Assembly: GCA_014529385.2 (NCBI GenBank)
Contig: CM043944.1
Location: 171,431,240 to 171,495,239 of the forward strand
Direction: 5' to 3'
DNA from: Adiantum capillus-veneris
Taxonomy: Eukaryota > Streptophyta > Polypodiopsida > Polypodiales > Pteridaceae
DNA: 64,000 bases
The notes beneath the pieces were generated by a model. That model was not told the DNA's origin. It saw nothing but the letters and a program-made list of their open reading frames with translations, and ran no database searches. How positions within the stretch are numbered: position 1 is the stretch's first letter; each line of letters opens with the position of its first letter. This document shows positions 20,293-34,930 of the stretch, piece after piece. Made by a program: the position numbers and the translations under genes.

Positions 20293-20484
20293 ATGAAGAG
20301 AATATGTGATTAGTGCTAATCACACTCTGTATATTAGCGCTTCCCAATCTCTAAGTGGTCTCCAATCATTTAGAGTGGGCATGTTCTCGAGTTCAACTCT
20401 TGAGACACTATCCTCCTATTTGATTAGGATCAATTACTTTTGCGTATTTAGGGTTCCTCAATAAGCTTGCTAGTTAGGCATTTC

Positions 20485-20489
<5 letters not shown>

Positions 20490-20537
<48 letters not shown>
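20490..20537. repeat. (CT)n microsatellite
   Basis: An uninterrupted CT tract of about 47 bp. Confidence 0.96.
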
Positions 20538-20540
<3 letters not shown>

Positions 20541-20670
20541 ATGAGGATGGTGACTGATGCACGAGAGGCAAGAAATCTGCAGGACAGTTTCTTGGTGCAA
20601 CACAAACAAACAAACGGGCTCTCCTAGGGCCTAGATTCTACATCAAGTTCTCCATCATCCAATGTTCTAA

Positions 20671-21080
20671 GTGTTGCAACACACATTAGGGACAATTGAG
20701 AGAGCCATTTTCTCTAACATCTGTCATACATTATCTGAGTTGAAGACACCCCATTCAAATAATGAGTTATTTTTAAAGCGGGCTACTGTCATGGCATGCC
20801 TCAATGGTGCATGTGGTGGCAAAAATGAAATGAGCAGTAGAGATGTTGCCAAAGCTTTAGGCCTCCATCTGGAGGAATGTCTATGCTGCCAATGTTCGAC
20901 TGTGTCATGAAGCATGTTTTGAGGGTCTAAAGCCATACTTTGTACACAAGTTGAAGGACTAAAACACTTGTTGTTGTGAATACCATGTGTGGCTTGTATA
21001 CTTCGAGGAAGCTCTCAATCAATTACACCATGGAAGATATAGGCTATATGGCTAGTCATGCAGTTTGCAGTCCCCATGAT
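20671..21080 (+). pseudogene. possible transposon-derived protein fragment
   Basis: An open frame to 20910 includes FLKRATVMACLNGACGG and SSRDVAKALGLHLE, with the look of a DNA-binding helix followed by a linker. After a one-base shift the sequence continues RNVYAANVRLCHE, and then NTCCCEYHVWLVYFEEALNQL-like sequence, a C-x-C-x-x-H pattern seen in some transposon-encoded proteins of plants and animals. Stops and frame changes show it is not functional. I cannot assign a family, and the link is an inference from general pattern. Confidence 0.3.
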
Positions 21081-22440
21081 GGAATGGCACAGTTCATTGA
21101 AATAGATTGAATCTCTTTGTTGTCCATTTTGTGTTTCAAAATTTTCCCAAATTTTTTGCGATTAGCCCCGTTATCCCCACCTTCTCTAGAGTTTTCTGTA
21201 GATCATTCCATAAATATGGTCTGAGTTTTAACAGTTCTCCCAAAGTAAGAGTGCATTGGATGGGTGTAGACATGATTGAATGAATGTTGTCTACTTCTAG
21301 GGTCTATTCCGCTCTTTTTACTTGAGTGGTCTTACACACTATGGATTCATCTTTGTTATCTCCCAAGTAAGAGGGTAATGTTTTCAAGATTAATGGTTTA
21401 GACATTCCTGAAGCTTTAGATCCGCAATCCCCATACAAGGATTGTACATCCATGTCCATATCAGGAGGTAATTTGTCTAACCAAACTTCCTCTATAGGAG
21501 CTGACTTTAGAGTTAGGCTCCCATCATTTATCTCTCTAACTTGAAATTTTTCAGGTTTCCTAATTCCAACCTTTTAGGGTACCCAAAACTAGTTTCCAAA
21601 GACCAAAAGAGTCACAAGTTCCTGACTTTTGAGAGACCCGATCAGGGGCAAAAAGGGAGAAACCGCACTAAGCCAAGGAGGGCTTGTGAAGGACTAACTT
21701 GAGAGTTTTGAATGAGCCTTTTATTATGACAAATCATCCATCACCAGGGTTTTCTACTCCACTCAGAGACATGAAAAATGCAAGAAACGTTGTCGTGCCG
21801 CTTTGCGAACACGGGGTGAAAGATGCAGATCTGCATACATATTCAAGGTTTTGCCAAATTTATGAACAATTTTGGTAGTTGTTATGTCAGCAAGAGGACT
21901 AAAATGTATTCAAAATGTTCGGTGTCTAGAAAGGAAGATTGGTGCTTACAAGCCGAGCTGTAGTGATGCTACCAGAATGTGATTTTATAAGACAAAATTG
22001 TAGTGTTTGACATGCTCTCCATTCCTATCTTTACGGCTTGTCAATCGGAGCTACGGTAAAGAAGTTATGGTAGTTTGAAGTCGAGATGGTTTCCAGATCT
22101 GAGCCGGATTGGGTAGTTGCTGATGAAGGGTCAAAGTTGATATGAATGCATGGGGCTGAAGTAATCATTTTATGGAGCCTGTCACTCTTTTCAGATTGGC
22201 AATCAGAGTTTTGGTTGGTAAGATATTAACAGTTTACGTTTCCCTGGGGGCCAATTCCGTACAAGTTTGGTCGTCCCGGTTAGTGTGCCATTTGGTAGTT
22301 TTCATGCTTCAACCAGGTACTCGTATATGGTGCACTTAATGGGGCAACGATTGCTCAACTTATGAATGGATCAATTTTTGTATGCATTCTCAGATTTCCA
22401 TGAATAGTGAAAATTAACACCAAAGCAGTTAAGGTTGTGT
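21081..22440. other. unassigned non-coding sequence
   Basis: No domain or repeat pair was recognised. The sequence leads directly into the PPR relic, so part may be decayed flank of that pseudogene. Confidence 0.35.
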
Positions 22441-22454
22441 AGTTGATATTTGCA

Positions 22455-22885
22455 GAACAATTTGCTGTTGGGATTGCCTCAACTATTAGTATGCTGTATA
22501 TAACGCTTTTACAAAAGCAAATAAAGTTTTGGATAGGGTACCTCTTTGCAATGTCGTTATTTGGAATGCATAGAGTGAGGGTGTGGTCGGGAAAATTTTG
22601 GGGAAAGATGCCATGCCTAGCAGTGCTTGGTCGACCTTGTATGTTGGCAGAGCTATTGGCATGTTAGGCAATGCCTTGGCCCAGACGAAAGCACAAAAAA
22701 TTCTTGATGAGCTCTTTGTCCAAAAAGGCGTCTCCTAAAGCGTGCTGATTGCAGGATTTACCCAACATGACTGTGGGTGAGAGAATTCATGATGAGATTG
22801 CTTGACAAGTGTTGCTAGAGAAAGATGTTGTGCTTGGCAATGCTTTGGTCGATATGTATGCCAAATGTGGTGTCCCTTGAGAGGA
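22455..22885 (+). pseudogene. pentatricopeptide repeat (PPR) protein fragment
   Basis: Across three frames the plus strand reads AFTKANKVLDRVPLCNVVIWN, then KILDELFVQKGVS with SVLIAGFTQHD, then EKDVVLGNALVDMYAKCG. These are the characteristic A-helix and B-helix endings of PLS-class PPR repeats (V-V-x-W-N-A-x-I and N-A-L-V-D-M-Y-x-K-C-G). Such proteins bind organellar RNA, and plants encode hundreds. Stops (after WNA, in GVS*SVL and in IA*QVL) and frameshifts make it a pseudogene. About three repeats survive, with no intron visible. The bulk of the protein, and any DYW domain, is absent. Confidence 0.8.
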
Positions 22886-22985
22886 ACTGGCCGCCCAAAA
22901 GGCTTAAGGCCGCCCATAAACTTGAAATGGCCGCCCAAGGCCAAATGGTTGCCCAAAGCCCAAAAGAGGTGGCCACCCATTGAAT
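22886..22985. repeat. short imperfect repeats of GGCCGCCCA
   Basis: Five related blocks (GGCCGCCCA three times, then GGTTGCCCA and GGCCACCCA) recur every 15-25 bp directly after the PPR fragment. Confidence 0.6.
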
Positions 22986-23390
22986 GAAAATGGGGCATAT
23001 CGTGTGTGAAGGGAAGAAGGAAACATGGCGTGTAGCGAGCAACAATGAGGAGGGGGGAATGATGCGCTTGAGCTGAGCGATATAGGGCTTAGGTGAGGAG
23101 GCCGAAGAAGCGAAAAATGCGCAGCATCTCATGGCGCCCCTATGCGGTACATGATTCGCCAATTTTGGTGTTGGTCTAGATATGGCATGCCATGTCATTG
23201 GCACCGTTCACATGTCACGTCAATGACGACATCGTTGGTGTTAAAAAAGAGGAGGGACTATTTTTAGCGGGAGAGAGGGGAATGAAACTCAAGGAGGGAT
23301 AGCGTGAGGAGGTAACGAGGGGGGGCTTTGCATGAAGGATGAGAAAGAATGGGAGGGGAAGGAACGAGGGGGAAGGAAGAAGAAGGGCTC

Positions 23391-23394
<4 letters not shown>

Positions 23395-23475
<81 letters not shown>
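23395..23475. repeat. (CT)n microsatellite
   Basis: An 81-bp CT tract preceded by AGAAGGGCTCCAAT, a flank repeated at the next tract. Confidence 0.97.
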
Positions 23476-23477
<2 letters not shown>

Positions 23478-23664
23478 GACTTGATGCAACAAAGGGGAGC
23501 AAGGAGGTGAAAAGAAAGGAAGGCGTCAGAAGCTCTCTTGAGCTCACAAGGAAGAAGGGTAACGAGAGAAGGAAGCAAGAGAAGGATTAAGGAAGAGGAG
23601 AATGGAGAGGGAAGGAGCCAAGCTCACTTCAGAGTCTCTCTCGGCTCACAAAGAAGAAGGGCTC

Positions 23665-24488
<824 letters not shown>

Positions 24489-25762
24489 GTGCACTCCGAC
24501 AACACTGCAATGCCTTCAACAATGGGATTGGGAGAATCCATAGAGAAGAGACATCCTATGATCAATAAACCGAACATGAGCTTCATCAAAACAAACAAAT
24601 ACATGAAAGTGCTTACGGATTACGTTCATGAGGACTTGTATAGGTTCACAAACGGGGATTCACATATATTCTACAAGTGTGTATAACCCAAGCGAGACGG
24701 TTGACCACCCACAAGAAGCTCTATGCATTTACATATATGGATGCCCACGGAGTGTAAGTTTTGATGGTAGATAAGTATGGAAGAGAGTACAAACTTGTTG
24801 ATCCAATCGACCTAGAGAGATATACGTACAAGGATACTCCGATCTCTACTTACTTTTAGCCAAAAACATGCCAAAGCGCGATTCAGAGAGGATCCACTTG
24901 GATTTTCTCCAAGACGAGAGGAGAGCACAAGAGACGTCTTTCCAAGAGACCACAAACTGGTTATATTGGTGACTGGACCACAACAATTAAGACCATATCA
25001 AGTGGCTCAATCATGTGCCAAGACAAAGTACAACGGGTCAAGGGATCCATATGCTCATGTCTCACTTTTTAAACTAGTATTGAGAGTTGAATAGATTGCA
25101 AATTTCCATACTCACTACGAGGGATTTGGGTTGACATTAGAAGGAACAACCTTGACTTGGTTACAACCACTAAATAGAAATGATTTTCTCCAATAGCACA
25201 AATCTTGCAAGAATTCATAGAGGAGTTCTTGAAAAGGAAAATCACGCACAACATGCTTCACTTCAAACAGTACATCGATAGATGTCCTATGAGAGAGTTA
25301 CCACAAGATGAGAGATTATCAGTTCTCTTTATAGAGGACTTGAGGAATTAAACTCTCAAAAAGGACCTAGATTTGAAAGGATGCATGACATTCGAGCAAG
25401 TCACTAGAGAAGCTCTATATCTAGTTGACAATTGCAAGGCCTACAGAGAGATGACGGAAGATACAAACAACGTGACTAGTAGTGCCTCATCTCCGAAGAG
25501 AGAATCACCAACTATGAAACAAGAAGGTCCATGTTATGAATGTGGAGGTGACCATTGGGCACGAGGTTGTCCAAACAAGGGTCCACAAATAGAATTATTT
25601 GGATTCAGTGAGACGGATGTGGGAGAGACCATCTACTCCAACACTGTGCTAGATAATAAGGGGAAAGCAACAATGAAGGTTGTAGACATGATGCCTTCTT
25701 CAAGAAGATCCAAGATAGAACCCACGATTCCTTTAAAAGTAATGACTCAAGCTCAAGCTTAA
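24489..25762 (+). pseudogene. Ty3/gypsy gag with zinc knuckle (broken)
   Basis: From about 24990 one frame reads SRDPYAHVSLFKLVLRVE, then IANFHTHYEGFGLTLEGTTL and TWLQPLNRNDF, which has the form of a Retrotrans_gag capsid domain. It continues as EFIEEFLKRKITHNMLHFKQ and RCPMRELPQDERLSVLFIE. A final open frame (25373-25762) carries the CCHC zinc knuckle CYECGGDHWARGCP. The part from 24489 is open but not recognisable. Several stops and at least two frame changes inactivate it. Gag packages the element RNA in virus-like particles; the zinc knuckle is its RNA-binding part. Confidence 0.7.
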
Positions 25763-25798
25763 GAAGCTGCCACAAACAAACTGGCCAAGGAACCTACA

Positions 25799-27190
25799 TT
25801 GCCCATCTCAAACAGAGATCAAAAACTTATAAGTGAGAACAGGAAGAAGATCATGGAAAGCCAAAAGGGAGCAAAGAGCTTGAAGGAGAAAATAGCCGTA
25901 GAAACAAAATTGTACCAAACAAAAGAACAACTTACACATGAGCAAAAAATTAAGAAAAACATAAAGGGACTTGAAAAGTCGAAGATTGACTCAGGCGGTT
26001 CAGTCTTGGTGGACAAAGCCTTTGAACCTTTAGATGCAATTTTGAAGGTCTATGAAGCTAGACTAAAATCCAATCAAACCCAAGAGCATAAATGGCTGAC
26101 GTATCCTTATTCATGATATGAAAAATAGAGGTTGCAAATGTGCAAGGAGCTCATCCAGACGGCCCAAGCTCTTATGGAACCACATGTTCTAGATGCTCCA
26201 AAAATGGAGGTTCTAATCCACAAAAGAATCTAGGAAATGAAGAACCAAGGTATTGTAAATAGAGGCAAGGAAGAGTCGGAAGTTGAGGCACCTTTAGATA
26301 CAAGGGAAGTAGCCAATACCACAGATGGGGTGGACTCACAAGAAGTGATGCCGATTCCGGAGGTAGAAGATCCATGGCCACAATCCTTATGGGAATTGAT
26401 TAGAAACCAAAAAGATGGTAGTGATAATTTACAGTCAGCACCTATCCCTGAGATAAACATGGATCACAAATTTTTCCCAGGAGATATGCGATCTCTATAT
26501 GGGGATGCCGGGCCTGTCGCATCTGAAGAGAGCAAACCACACTCTCTACAAACTTTGCCATCTTTCATAGGAGAATTCAAAACAAAATCTGAGGTTAGAG
26601 TGGTACCTTCTCAGTGGAAAGCCACACCAAAAATGATGGATACCAAGAGCTTGCACGAATTGATGTCTTCTCCTGTACAATGCACACTTTCTCTCTCAGA
26701 GTTACTAAAAATTAGACCGCATCTAAAATTGTAGTACATCCACCTTGTGAACCAAAACCTGAGCCCTTGACACATATGCAGCTATTCAGCTAATCTCCCA
26801 TTGGAAACTAGTGGACATAATATCCTATAAGACCATTGAATTTAACCACGGTGGGGGCTATCATTGTGAAATCTTTGCTTTTGATTCCAGTAGAAAGACC
26901 GTTAGCTTTTAGTGCTTTTAGGAAGTACTTAGCACTTGGGAGCGGAGTTCCATTAGAGCTAGATCCTTTTATGATAAAGGAGCATAAGGACATCCTAGAG
27001 CGATAGGAGAAGGCAGTGGTTGATTGGCTTCTTTAGAAGCCATCAAGCCGAAAGAGTATGCTTGGGGACCTAGAAGCTAACATAGAGTGGCTCGAAGAAT
27101 ACAAAGATTAGGACTTTAACCCCATAACATTGAGGTGACTAACTCTAGAGAATTACTAGATCAACCACAATTGGAACATAAGAGAAATGC
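25799..27190 (+). pseudogene. gag-pol linker region of the same Ty3-like element (unassigned)
   Basis: Open frames at 25799-26116 (lysine-rich, coiled-coil-like) and 26237-26734 follow the gag in order and strand. The second ends FKTKSEVRVVPSQWKATPK and LSLSELLKIRPHLKL, a segment with the look of the region just before the protease. Further on, SAFRKYLALGSGVPLELDPF and IKEHKDILER can be read past several stops. No protease active site is seen. Assignment to the same element rests on order and strand. Confidence 0.4.
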
Positions 27191-28631
27191 TTGCTGTTGA
27201 TATTGTTGTCGGGTTTCGTATCCACAGTGTGTGATTGGAATTCCAAGTGCAACAATTATTGTAAGCGAGCTAACTTAAGACAAACAATTGGTAAATTGGC
27301 ATACATGAGTAAGATAAAACCTTATCTATGGCCTTTAGTAACTCAATTACTTCAGTCCCTTAGGGAGACTAAAGAAGATAGTATTAAGATTAAGCGAGAA
27401 ATCTTATCGGTGGTAAACACCGCATTAAAAGATTAGTCTTAACAAAGGCTACCCGAGTGTGAGTGTTGTATGAGTGGAGTGGATTCCAGTAGAAGAGACA
27501 ATCAAACTAGGGCTAGAGAAGCACGTAGGAAGAGACGAGAAGAACTAATTGCTCAAGACCTCGCAAATCAGCTTGAACGAATTAACGAGCTGATTCTAGA
27601 GCACTCACAGGAAGTCATTGTTGAAGAATTGAGTGAGGGCAGATTAGTGGGGCAACCTACACCAGTAAGAGAAGTGGTAGAACGACCCTTTAATCTTAGT
27701 TGTTGTGGAGATCTAGGCTTAATGAGGTTGTTTGCTAGACCTAGACCACGAGTACTAAATTTTTGGGAGGACCCAAATTTGAAAACTCGTTAGAGAAAAT
27801 GACAATACCAGTAGCAAGAGTGACAATACGCTTAGCAGACTTGACGCAGGTTGTAGGGCTTTGGGATGAAGACCCTGATACTCACCTACAAAAAATTGAA
27901 GTGAAATGAATAGCCAATGAAATTGTAGATAATGATAAAAAACTGCATAGTTTTCCAACAACCTTCAAAGATGAGACTGCAAGCTGGTACAGGAATTTAC
28001 ATGCAGCAGATAGAGTCACTTACCTGAGCTTACAACTGCATTTTTAGCAAAGTTTCACCGTCAAGGATTCCAAGATAGACTCACTCAAGAGTTAGCTTAT
28101 CTTCAGCAAAAAGGAAGTTATGAGAGTATTGATCATTACATCCAAACGATGGAAACCATAGTATGAAAGATGGGGAATGCTACACCCAATGAGGATACTC
28201 AAAAGCATAGGCTTGTAGATGGATTGCAAGAACCAAATGATCAACAATATGTGGGTTTAAGAATACCAACAGACTTAGCAGCCGCCAAACAAGAAGCCCG
28301 TAATTGGGAGGAAGTGTAGTTAAGTCAATAGAGAAGAAGAGATCTTTTTAGTGGGTCTAGTTTGATGACTCCCTCTATACCAGAAACACAAACTCAGGAC
28401 CCTGTGCCTGCTTATGGAGTAATGCCACCTCAAGTAGTGGTGAACACAAGTCAAACCCCTTATCTATCTCCAAATCCACATATGACAGTTCCAACATACA
28501 TGCTGCAAACTAGTACACCACTACTACCAGCTCTCATGGAAGAGAGGGTAGTGCAATTAATGGGAGTTACAATTGGGAAGCTAAAGGAAGAGATATTGAG
28601 TGCTCTAAAGCTTCAGTTGAAAGAAGTCTAG
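27191..28631 (+). pseudogene. second Ty3/gypsy gag, capsid region (broken)
   Basis: An N-terminal open frame (27470-27793) is rich in charged residues. Downstream the frame reads LWDEDPDTHLQKIEV, FPTTFKDETASWYRNLH, FLAKFHRQGFQDRLTQELA and GSYESIDHYIQTME, matching the order of conserved blocks in Retrotrans_gag (W-Y, F-x-x-F, and a closing helix). Stops after LQKIEVK and ETIV and a frame change near 28045 break it. 28362-28631 is a proline- and threonine-rich linker. An open frame at 27191-27436 upstream is unassigned. Confidence 0.65.
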
Positions 28632-28732
28632 GCTGTAGCCCACCAAACAAGTAGTAGGACCATCTATGAGTGTACCTTCAATGATGTCAAATGTCTGGTG
28701 TGGGAAGTGTAATGGTTACAGCCATTTAGCAA

Positions 28733-29656
28733 TTGGTGTGCAACTACATCGAGGGTAGTACCGATCAAGTTCGTGCATTATTTTGTACCTACTGCTTAAA
28801 GAATGATCACCTAGAAGAAAATTGCTTTGTAAAGCAAGCCCATGAGCGCCGTCAAGCACAAGTGATGCAAACAAACTATAATTTCATGGATATGAGTAAT
28901 ACAACTTATGAGATAGGTCGTCTACCTCAACCATTTATCCAAAGGGGACTGCATGAGACTTAACAGCAGCAGCTATAACATCAAAAGCAAGGATTATCTA
29001 CACAAGGTATACCTCCTACGCCAAGAATGCAGGGCAAATGAGGAGGAATTCACCTTATAGACCTCCGTTTAGACGAAACAATTTTAGGCATAAAACTCAA
29101 AATATGGGACCACTGAATCCCATTGTTTTTTATAATTTCCAACAAGAAGGACATATCACTCCATATTGTCCAAACCCTCTAAGAACCAAGACTACATACC
29201 ACTATGTAGAATTTGCAATGAGGAGGGGCATTATCAGCAATCATGTCCTAAATTAGCGAGTCTTACAATTCAAGATAAAGGAAAACAAAAAGTAGATGAA
29301 GGCCCAAGTACTTCTACCAATTTGCTAAAAGTGGAGCAAAAGCAAGCAAAATGTTTGCAAAAGAAGGTTGGAAAGAAAGTAAGTTTTGCAAAGAGACCTT
29401 TAATGGTAGGGTAGTCACTAGGTCACAACAACATGAAAAAAATGTAGAGACCTTGGCCCAATTCAAGGAAAATGTGAGCAAAGTAGTAGGGAAGATGGAC
29501 TCTTTTCATAATGAATTTGTGGAATTTGTAGAGGAAGTCTCTGAAGATCATTTTGTAGATGAAAAACCTCTAGAGGAAAAGCTGCAAGGAAAAATAGAGA
29601 TAATGAAAGAAATTGCTCCTTTTCTTGAACAAATACATACTCCTGTAGGGAAATGA
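28733..29656 (+). pseudogene. gag zinc-knuckle region with up to three knuckles
   Basis: Three knuckle-like motifs can be read: FCTYCLKNDHLEENC in the frame at 28733, then FYNFQQEGHITPYC near 29130, where both leading cysteines have become phenylalanine, then CRICNEEGHYQQSC near 29195 in the next frame. A charged linker with VKENVSKVVGKM-type helices follows to 29656. This belongs with the capsid relic upstream and the protease that follows. Confidence 0.6.
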
Positions 29657-29659
29657 GGG

Positions 29660-30304
29660 GAGAACAAGGGTGATTTCTATCTATAGGATACATTAGGAGA
29701 TTGTAAATTGTCCATAGACATGGCAACTTTAGTGGAAATATCACCACTATGTAAGAAGCAGATATATAAAAAATTAGTACGACGAAGGGAAAAAAGAAGA
29801 AGTCCTAGAATAAGCAATCATGTTGGGGAGAGAGATGTTCAAGTGGTAGACATGTTCATGGATTTAGAAGTTCCTACTATCTTTATGGAGATAGGCAATC
29901 ATAATGTAAGTGGAATTCAATTAGATGGAGGGCTTGCCAAAGTCTCATGACTGAGCAAACTATGGAGGAATTGGGATTAAAGAATGTTGAGCCCACAGAT
30001 ATAGTTCTTTGTCTAGCTGACCAATGACGTGTAAAACCTTTGGGGATTTTACAGGGAGTTAAGACTATAGTGGCAGGACTAGAGTTTCGTGTGAGTTACC
30101 TCATAGTTCGCGACCACGTTCTTATGGTGCATCTTTTCCAATTTTATTGTGAAGACATTGGTTAGTGCAAGCTTGATGTGTTCAGAGTTGGCATAAGGGA
30201 GTTATAACTATTGGACCCCGAGAAGATAGGATGGAATTAAGAGTGGTTTGCAAGGAGTTTTTACAAGAATACTCCAAGTCCACCTTGTCAGAGGTTAATG
30301 ATAC
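29660..30304 (+). pseudogene. Ty3/gypsy protease (broken)
   Basis: Open sequence from 29708 ends with VPTIFMEIGNHNVSGIQLDGG, the approach to an aspartic protease active site in the form L-D-G-G. After one frame change it continues MTEQTMEELGLKN, CLADQ, and GILQGVKTIVAGLEF, the flap and C-terminal part of the retropepsin fold. A further stretch ending EFLQEYSKSTLSEVND reaches the edge of the LTR element at 30305. The rest of pol is missing. Confidence 0.65.
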
Positions 30305-32066
<1,762 letters not shown>

Positions 32067-32374
32067 AAGTGATCTCTTTTTGTTGCCTCATTCAGTGGAC
32101 GGTAATCCACACACACTCTCCACTTGCCGTTCTTCTGGGGAGTGACAACAACGGGAGAGACCCACTTTGAATGCTCCACTAGATAAATGAAACCTGCTGC
32201 TAGAAGCTTTCTTACCTCCTTCAGTAGAGCCTGCTCCTTTATAACTCCTAGCCTTCGTAGCTTCTGAGCTTTAGGTGTGGCCTTAGACTTTAACTCAATC
32301 TTGTGTTGAACAATATCTACTCCACGCACGTCGGTGTAGTCTTTAGCAAAAAGCCTAGGAAACTTCCTTAACAC
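32067..32374 (-). pseudogene. Ty3/gypsy reverse transcriptase, N-terminal part only
   Basis: The minus strand reads FPRLFAKDYTDVRGVD, KAQKLRRLGVIKEQALL, LLAAGFIYLVEHSKWVSPVV, QKNGKWRVCVDYRPLNEATK and then RDHF before DKNCSS. The finger domain is complete and in frame, but the palm with the YxDD residues is absent. The break is at the border with the LTR. So this element cannot encode polymerase. Confidence 0.85.
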
Positions 32375-32544
32375 ACATTTGAACTCCTCTCTTTCGTCCT
32401 TTGTAAGTGTTTAGACAACATACATTCTAACATTCCTTCATCTTGCACATTTTGGTTCTCTTGAGTACCTACCTCTTCCAAGGCTTGACAAGAGGTCTCT
32501 TGGTTGCTTGACTTAAACCTTACCCCCATGACTTCGATGGAAAA

Positions 32545-33024
32545 CTACTCTTCAGTAATGTTGCCGCTACTTTCTTCTTCTGAAGTGCAATTAGTCCAAA
32601 CTTCCTCCATCTCGCTTTGTGATGATTCTTCATGGAGCTCCTCTTGGTGTTGCTCCTTCATGTCAAAGACAACCTTCTTATGATTTTCATTCTTGCAAAT
32701 TATCTTTCCACTCTCCCAATCTTGCAAAGCCCGCATTTTCGTTATCCATGGTCTTCCCAGGATAAATGGGTAACTATTTCCTTTGGTAGACATGACATAG
32801 AAATCCACTACCTTCTTAATGCCAAAGGCCTCCACAAATACATTTTTACAAATGCCTACGCACCTAGCTTTGCTATTGTTTGCCATCTTCACTTTGATTT
32901 CAGGTGTCTCATGGATGTGCATGCCTAGTCTTTGCATGAGTCCTTCTGTCATGATACAAATTTGTGCACCCCCGTCCACTAGACCTTTCCAAACCAACCT
33001 CCCTTTGATGTAAAAATCTAGCAC
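32545..33024 (-). pseudogene. Ty3/gypsy aspartic protease
   Basis: An open frame of 159 codons starts LDFYIKGRLVWKGLVDGGAQ with the active site L-V-D-G-G-A, then IKVKMANNSKARCVGICKNV and YPFILGRPWITKM, the conserved closing part of the retropepsin fold. The tail is acidic (EEVWTNCTSEEESSG) and ends in a stop. The active-site aspartate is present. A frame change near 33020 separates it from gag. Confidence 0.85.
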
Positions 33025-33421
33025 ATGTGTAATTCATTTCAACATGTGCAATTTTTACAACAGGAACACTCTCTTTTACCTTTCTCCTAGTGCTAACTAC
33101 CTTCGTTAAATCTCTCATAACTTGTGGCCATAATGCAAGAAATTGAGGCCATGAGATATTAGGACCCTTACCTCTCATGTCTTCCAACAGGCTGTATGGA
33201 GCCATACCATGTCCAAGAGGGAAGTCTTGGAGGTTGATACGACGTCCAGTCCTCTTGAATTCCTTGGTCTCCTTTGCCTTCTTCTCTCGTCCATGGTCAC
33301 TTTGTGATGTGACTCCTTCTTTCTCCTTACCTTTTCCTTGACCACGCTTAATGCCATTTGCTTCCATGTCAATCTCTTTTGAATTTGTCACCTCTACCAC
33401 ATGTACATTTGGATCTAGCAA
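32909..33421 (-). pseudogene. gag-protease linker of the 30-36 kb element
   Basis: An open frame between gag and protease is lysine-rich at first (KRGQGKGKEKEG) and then reads MAPYSLLEDMRGKGPNISWP and QFLALWPQVMRDLTK. Its last 40 codons (after HVEMNY) run in the wrong register over the protease start and are probably a frameshift product. Confidence 0.6.
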
Positions 33422-34267
33422 AGGTGGAACTCCTTCACTCCTTGTGGAGGTGGTTTTGCTCCATTTGGCCTTTGTAGAAGCCGTGGTTGCTGACTAGTTC
33501 CTTCACTTGCATTCATCAATGGGTAATTCAAGTTAGGTTTCCCTGGCTCCCCACGAGGCCAAGGACAAGTATACATCCCATGTCCAGACTCTTCGCAATT
33601 CAAACATTGCAAGACTGTCCTGGGTCGTGGATCTCGCTCTTCTGACTTCTTTGCTTGTCCCTTTGGACCTACAGCTTGTGCAAGGTGAATTGATAGCCTG
33701 ATTAAAGATTCATTTAACTTCTCAATCACTTGTGTCGTTACCTCAGGAAGCTCCCTAGATGTCAATGCTTGTGACTTACCTTTGGGTCTAAGACCTTCGA
33801 TTGGAACCTGTCCCCTTAGGCACTTGAGTTTCCTATACTTCTTGGAAGCTCTAATTTCAGCTGCATCATAGGTGGCAGGTGCATCCGCCTTCACCTTCAC
33901 TTTAAGATCAGGAAAGAGTCCGGCTATGGACCTCTCCTTCTTTAGAAATTTTGCACCATCACCAGGGTTAGCAACATTTTGTATCCATAGAGCCCAAATA
34001 CGTAGAAACTCTTGATTGTACAAGTAATAGTCATCTAAGTCTTTTTGCTTATGAGAAGACAATGTCTTGCCATAGTTTTTGAGTGTTTTGGGGATCAAAG
34101 AAGTATCTCTTGAAATGATTCAAAACTTTTATGTAATTCCCTTTAACTTCCTCAGGCAAAGAGTCAAACCAAGTTCCAACATCTTTCCTAAGGACCACCT
34201 CAAACACTACACGTTCTTGATCAGTTACTATCCTCTTGATACGGCAAGACATCTTGAAATTTGCTAA
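33415..34267 (-). pseudogene. Ty3/gypsy gag (capsid plus zinc knuckle)
   Basis: The minus strand starts SCRIKRIVTDQERVVFEVVL and VGTWFDSLPEEVKGNYIKVL with NHFKRYFFDPQNTQK, the C-terminal half of a Retrotrans_gag domain. After one frame change, KQKDLDDYYLYNQEFLRIW follows, then a basic linker and a zinc knuckle LQCLNCEESGHGMYTCPW. The knuckle has CxxC and the H and final C spaced as in CCHC. One frameshift near 34070 is the main damage. Confidence 0.85.
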
Positions 34268-34930
34268 AAATAATTATGCATCCTCTCCAAGCTCTCCAAA
34301 GAAAAGAGGATATCTAGACATTTGGCGTTGGCTTTCCATTGAATTGATTTCAAAGTGACGCACGTTTTTTTCCTTAGAAAGATTTACACAATAATGTTTT
34401 CTAAATTGCAATTTGTTCTACAACAAAATAAAAATATATACATCAAATGATCTATGATAATCAACAAGAGGCAGGATGACAGGGTTTGGTGATGCAATAA
34501 TTTCTCATACTCTTTGGACACCAAACATGAACACCATACGTTGTTGAAAATGGATCTTTCTACTAATTGCAATGTTTATTCGAATGTGTGGAGTGAAATG
34601 GAAGGGGAAAACCGCTATTCCTGGGCCATTATCCATGGTCTATGCATGACCTAATGCTTAAAACAAAACAAAAATATAGACGTCCAAACTAAGGTCGTAC
34701 CTAATGAGAGGCAAAATAAAAGGATTTATTGAAGCGTTTATCTTGGCCAACCTAAGAGGGCCCAAAATTCTACAAATTACTCGTTGAAATTGCAACTTAG
34801 TACTAACAATTATGTGCACCTTTTGCCTTGCAATGGGAATGAAAGGATCATACAAATTCTTGTGATTCATGCAAACTAATTGACTATTTTAAAGGTTGAC
34901 ATTACACAAAAACATACACAAGTTGGTCCT

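Noticed and set aside
23215-23578. Minus-strand frames through the GA tract as a basic protein
   Set aside because: They depend on the microsatellite, and the rest has low-information composition.
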